The notes under the pieces are model-generated. The model did not search any database, was not told where the DNA came from, and saw nothing but the letters and a program-made list of their open reading frames with translations. Source: Candidatus Nitrososphaera evergladensis SR1 (GTDB taxonomy: Archaea > Thermoproteota > Nitrososphaeria > Nitrososphaerales > Nitrososphaeraceae). Taken from it: DNA of 64,000 nucleotides. The DNA is taken from positions 744,001 to 808,000 of the forward strand of contig NZ_CP007174.1 in the NCBI RefSeq assembly GCF_000730285.1, given 5' to 3'. Position numbers and translations under genes: made by a program. Below, in pieces: positions 60,728-64,000 of this stretch. Each line of letters begins with the position of its first letter. The stretch's first letter is position 1.

Positions 60728-60978
60728 TTATTGTTGCCTGGCCTTGGTGCTGGCTGCAGCTATTATCGTTGTAGTCGTACATGTCATCCCCGGCAGAGTC
60801 CTTATCTTGACTATGGTATCGCGCAGGGCCTCTTCAGACTTGGCATCAACCTTTATGATGATGTCGTATATCCCTGATGTCTCGTAAACGGCCGTGGCAT
60901 TTGAAACACTTTCTAGTTCGCTCTTGGCGGCCTGTACGAGCCTGGATCGCAGTTGGGAAATACAAATGCATACGTCAT
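60728..60978 (-). pseudogene. Stand-alone RAM domain, frameshifted
   Basis: From ATG 60978 the frame reads MTYAFVFPNCDPGS, the normal first strand of a RAM domain, then runs into a stop. In another frame it continues RLVQAAKSELESVSNATAVY, ETSGIYDIIIKVDAKSEEAL and TLPGMTCTTTIIAAAS to TAA 60728. A small length change near 60935-60950 would restore a protein like 57386-57646. Sequencing error not excluded. Confidence 0.6.
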
Positions 60979-60998
60979 TTTGGAATATGCACCTAGTG

Positions 60999-61088
60999 CT
61001 ACTTTTCCGCCCTGAGCAGGGAATACGCCAGCACTGCTGCTGAAACTACAAGCGACGCGACAAATATTGCAAGGGCCATGTCCACCAT
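60999..61088 (-). CDS. KdpF-like small membrane protein
   Basis: 29 residues: MVDMALAIFVASLVVSAAVL then AYSLLRAEK. A single helix as in KdpF, the small stabilising subunit of the KdpFABC potassium pump. Here it follows kdpC instead of preceding kdpA, 32 nt downstream. Too short for sequence proof; assigned by context and size. Confidence 0.5.
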   Translation of the reverse strand: MVDMALAIFVASLVVSAAVLAYSLLRAEK

Positions 61089-61120
61089 CTTGTTCTTTTT
61101 CCCTCCTTCTCCTTTTCCTC

Positions 61121-61603
61121 TTACCTGTCCCTCTGTCCTTCTCCGGGCAACTCTGCATAGACGTCAGGGTACTGCCTTGCAAGCTCGATGTTCAGCTCTA
61201 GCACGTTGACATATTCAGGGGCAAAAGCCACCAGGTTTGCCGACCTATTCCTCTCTATGTTGAGCTCTATCATCGTGACGAGGTAATTCTCCGGTATGCC
61301 CGTGGCCCGGCTTACGCCCTTTGCCTGCGAGTAGGCGTCGTCAGGGGTTATGTGGGGGTCAACCCCTGACGCTGTCTCTGCCGCAGGGCGGGGGTGGAAA
61401 AACTTGGGCGACGAAAATTCCTGCGCAATAAGCCGTGACCCGACCTCCTTTCCATTCAACTCTAGTATGCTCCCATTTGACTGGAAGGGAAGCACGCTCT
61501 GTCCTACCGCAACCAGCGCAAGCGGGTACGCTACTCCAGTTACGACCAGCATCAGCACGATCACCCTGATTGCGGGCTTTAGCGTTCCAGACTTGATCTC
61601 CAT
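61121..61603 (-). CDS. kdpC: Potassium-transporting ATPase subunit C
   Basis: 160 residues. N-terminal helix (AIRVIVLMLVVTGVAYPLAL), then IAQEFSSPKFFHPRPAAETA, SGVDPHITPDDAYSQAKGVS, and VNVLELNIELARQYPDVYAE. KdpC helps the Kdp pump bind ATP. Starts 8 nt after kdpB. Confidence 0.92.
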   Translation of the reverse strand: MEIKSGTLKPAIRVIVLMLVVTGVAYPLALVAVGQSVLPFQSNGSILELNGKEVGSRLIAQEFSSPKFFHPRPAAETASGVDPHITPDDAYSQAKGVSRATGIPENYLVTMIELNIERNRSANLVAFAPEYVNVLELNIELARQYPDVYAELPGEGQRDR

Positions 61604-61611
61604 TTCCTCCC

Positions 61612-63780
61612 TTATCTCATAAAGAGCGACAACAGGATGTCGATCCCCTTGATGGCCGCAAACGGCAGCACCGCCCCGCCTATGCCATAGATGAGCATGT
61701 TTCTCACAAACGTCTTTTGCGGGGGCTCCGGCTTGAACCGCGTCCCCTTTAGCGCCAGCGGTATGAGGAGCGGTATGATGATTGCGTTGAATATGAGGGT
61801 CGACAGCACCGCCGTCTCGGCGCTGTGCAGCTGCATTATGTTGAGCGCCTGCATCTTGGGGTTGCTCTCCATAAACATGGCCGGCAGCAGCGCAAAGTAC
61901 TTTGCCACGTCGTTTGCGATGCTGAACGTGGTTATGGCTCCTCTCGTCATGAGCAGCTGCTTGCCGAGCTTGACCACCTTCAGTATCTTTGACGGGTCAG
62001 AGTCAAGGTCGACCATGTTGGCAGCCTCCTTTGCAGCCGCAGTCCCGCTGTTCATGGCAAGGCCGACGTCTGCCTTGGCAAGCGCCGGCGCGTCGTTGGT
62101 GCCGTCGCCTACCATGCCTATGACGTGACCCCTGCCCTGCTCTTCTTCGACCTTTCTCAGCTTGTCGGTGGGCTTGGCCTCCGCTATCACTTGGTCAACG
62201 TTTGCCTCGCGCGCAATGACCTCCGCAGTCAGCCTGTTGTCCCCAGTTATCATGACCGTGCTTATCCCAGTAGCCCTGACCTCGTCGAGCTTTTGCCGGA
62301 TGTTTTCCTTGAGGTTGTCCTTTAGCGCAACGAGCCCTACGGCCGTCTTGTCAATCATCACGATGAGGGGCGTGCCGCCAGTCTTTGAGACTTCTTGGCA
62401 CTTCCACTTTAGCTCGGCCTCGTTCAGGTTGTTGCCTGCCGTCGAGAGCATGGCGTCTATTGAACCTTTTAGGATCTTGGCGTTCCTGTTGGTGCGGGAG
62501 ATCTCTTGCAGCATCGCCGCGACTTTGCAGCCGCTGCTTACCGGGCCGTTGAATGACTTGACTGTTTCCATTTTCTCAAGAGTCGCCCTCTTGCTCGGGA
62601 TGAGCTCTATTCCGCTGTACCTCGTCTCCGCGCTGAACTCGATTGGCCTTGCAGTGATTATCTTTTCCAAGAGTGGCGGCACGAATTTCTTTGCCTCCGC
62701 AAGGTCGATTATGGACTTGCCCTCGTGGGTGGTGTCGTGTATGGATGCCGCAAACGCCGCCTGGCCAATGTCCTCTTCTGTAAAGCCCTGCATCGGCACG
62801 AACGCGACCGCGCTCCTGCTTCCTTCGGTGATGGTGCCCGTCTTGTCAAGCACCAGGACGTCGCAGTCGCCAGCAGCCTCTATTCCCTTGCCGGATTTTG
62901 CAATGATGTTGTCGCGCCCAAGCCTGGTTATCCCGGCGACTCCGATTGCTGGAAGCAATGCCCCGATGGTGGTGGGCATCAGCGCCACCAAGAGCGCCAC
63001 GAGCGTCGCAATGTCCACAGGATATCCGAGGAAGCGGGCAAAGAACAGCAGGGTGCCAATTACCATGACAAATATTATCGACAGCCCTGCGAGGAGTATC
63101 GTCAGCGCGATTTCGTTCTTTGTCTTGGGCCTCGTCGCGCTTTCTATCAGGCCGACCATCTGGTCAAGAAAACTGCGTCCCATCTCTGACGTGATCTCTA
63201 TTAGCAGCTTGTCGCTTGCGACCCTTGTCCCTCCAATCACCCTGTCGCCCTTTTCCTTAAAGACGGGGTTTGATTCTCCAGTCATCATCGACTCGTCGAC
63301 AAACGCCTTGCCCTCGTTCACAAGACCGTCTCTGGGTATGACCTCTCCTGCGTGGACCATGACCTCGTCTCCCGGCTTTAGGATAGTTGAAGTAACCATC
63401 GTTTCCTTGTTGTTTGCCCACTTGCGCGCAGGAACTTCTTTTTCCAGGCTCCTAAGCGAGTCGACCCTTGCCCTTGCCTGGGCTTCAGAGAGCGACTCTG
63501 AAAACGTCGCAAACCACACCGTGAGGATGAGTATTACCGCGCTCTCTATGTAGAATGTTCTGCTCTGGTTCACGTATTCTTTGGATATGTCCGGAAACAC
63601 TGCAATCGCCAGGACCAGAAAGAACCCAACTTCAACTGCAAACATCACGGGGCTGTTTTTCGCCAGATAGTAAGGGCTCATTTTTGTGATTGAATCCAGG
63701 ATCACCCTGCCGCTTACCGCGGATCCCTTTTTTCCACGCGCTTTCTTTTCTGTCCGGATACTGTTGTTTTTGCTCATCAC
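61612..63780 (-). CDS. kdpB: Potassium-transporting P-type ATPase subunit B
   Basis: 722 residues. Actuator MMTGESNPVFKEKGDRVIGG, phosphorylation site VLVLDKTGTITEGSRSA, hinge MVGDGTNDAPALAKADVGLA, and seven helices including PTTIGALLPAIGVAGITRLG. ATP hydrolysis by KdpB drives K+ uptake through KdpA. Slightly longer than the bacterial norm at the N-terminus (about 40 residues, KKARGKKGSAVSGRV). Confidence 0.95.
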   Translation of the reverse strand: MMSKNNSIRTEKKARGKKGSAVSGRVILDSITKMSPYYLAKNSPVMFAVEVGFFLVLAIAVFPDISKEYVNQSRTFYIESAVILILTVWFATFSESLSEAQARARVDSLRSLEKEVPARKWANNKETMVTSTILKPGDEVMVHAGEVIPRDGLVNEGKAFVDESMMTGESNPVFKEKGDRVIGGTRVASDKLLIEITSEMGRSFLDQMVGLIESATRPKTKNEIALTILLAGLSIIFVMVIGTLLFFARFLGYPVDIATLVALLVALMPTTIGALLPAIGVAGITRLGRDNIIAKSGKGIEAAGDCDVLVLDKTGTITEGSRSAVAFVPMQGFTEEDIGQAAFAASIHDTTHEGKSIIDLAEAKKFVPPLLEKIITARPIEFSAETRYSGIELIPSKRATLEKMETVKSFNGPVSSGCKVAAMLQEISRTNRNAKILKGSIDAMLSTAGNNLNEAELKWKCQEVSKTGGTPLIVMIDKTAVGLVALKDNLKENIRQKLDEVRATGISTVMITGDNRLTAEVIAREANVDQVIAEAKPTDKLRKVEEEQGRGHVIGMVGDGTNDAPALAKADVGLAMNSGTAAAKEAANMVDLDSDPSKILKVVKLGKQLLMTRGAITTFSIANDVAKYFALLPAMFMESNPKMQALNIMQLHSAETAVLSTLIFNAIIIPLLIPLALKGTRFKPEPPQKTFVRNMLIYGIGGAVLPFAAIKGIDILLSLFMR

Positions 63781-63783
63781 TAT

Positions 63784-64000
63784 TCAACCTCCCATCGAAA
63801 ACGGCCCTATCGCCAGGAACGGAAAGAACGTCAGCGCAGTCAAAAGAAACGTCATCACGACCAGCACGGCTATGAACAGCGGCCCCTGCGTCTTGATGGG
63901 CTCGATGACTTCTTTTCTGTCCTTGACGGTGAACGAGCCTGCGATTGCCAGCATCAGGCCAATCGGGATGTACCTGCCAAGCAGCATCACGATTCCCGTT
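63784..64000 (-). CDS. kdpA: Potassium-transporting ATPase subunit A, 3' part
   Basis: The C-terminal about 72 residues only, running off the right end: MLLGRYIPIGLMLAIAGSFT, VKDRKEVIEPIKTQGPLFIA and the last helix VLVVMTFLLTALTFFPFLAI. KdpA forms the K+ channel of the pump. It precedes kdpB by 3 nt. No kdpD/kdpE genes appear downstream within the window. Confidence 0.9.
   Translation of the reverse strand, partial: TGIVMLLGRYIPIGLMLAIAGSFTVKDRKEVIEPIKTQGPLFIAVLVVMTFLLTALTFFPFLAIGPFSMGG

Noticed and set aside
62162-63553. Long open frame (463 codons) on the plus strand
   Set aside because: It lies antisense to kdpB, whose motifs are all intact; the composition is Ser-rich shadow coding.

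Overview
The window looks like a chromosomal segment of a Nitrososphaera-type ammonia-oxidising archaeon (Thaumarchaeota/Nitrososphaerota). This rests on archaeal PCNA, stand-alone Lrp/AsnC (RAM) domains, many universal stress proteins, a multicopper oxidase fused to a plastocyanin-like domain, many small membrane proteins, and promoters with a TATA box about 25 nt upstream of leaderless starts. The taxon is inferred from gene content only.

Layout. 1-8.1 kb: a small Cys-rich protein, an Hcp-fold secreted protein next to a large protein of unknown function, a DUF72 protein, a gene behind a perfect palindrome, a three-gene hypothetical cluster, a winged-helix protein and a coiled-coil HTH protein. 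8.1-9.3 kb has no convincing gene but carries iteron-like 12-bp repeats and eight GGGCCC-centred palindromes. 9.3-34 kb is a stress and redox island: thioredoxin, five UspA proteins, four CBS-domain proteins, alcohol dehydrogenase, flavodoxin, RDD protein, amino-acid permease, multicopper oxidase, cupredoxin-like protein, VIT1-type transporter, small zinc-ribbon proteins and several damaged genes (PII with an in-frame stop, frameshifted DUF998, frameshifted small membrane protein, paralogue and TauE-like remnants). 34-39.4 kb: paired nuclease-like paralogues, an SF2 helicase, cobJ and a PepSY protein. 39.5-45.2 kb: relic of an integrated element (tRNA 3'-end fragments and a decayed tyrosine integrase) with small genes. 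45.5-47.6 kb: two more members of the exported MSSLTGN family and a wHTH/membrane-protein pair. 47.8-52.4 kb: a MacB-like ABC export operon with a large exported partner. 52.4-64 kb is housekeeping: aspartate kinase, PCNA, CDF transporter, PurD-like ATP-grasp protein, RAM proteins, PhoD-like phosphatase and kdpABC, with kdpA running off the end.

The main discovery is a recurrent promoter box, roughly TGC-N2-TGCASTGYA (S=C/G, Y=C/T), at about 17 strong places between 10.2 and 33.8 kb plus weaker ones. It almost always lies just upstream of a TATA box, and two copies sit between divergent genes. It ties the stress, redox and small-protein genes into a likely common regulon. The box marks leaderless starts, which I used to correct several start codons, and it exposes small genes otherwise easy to miss.
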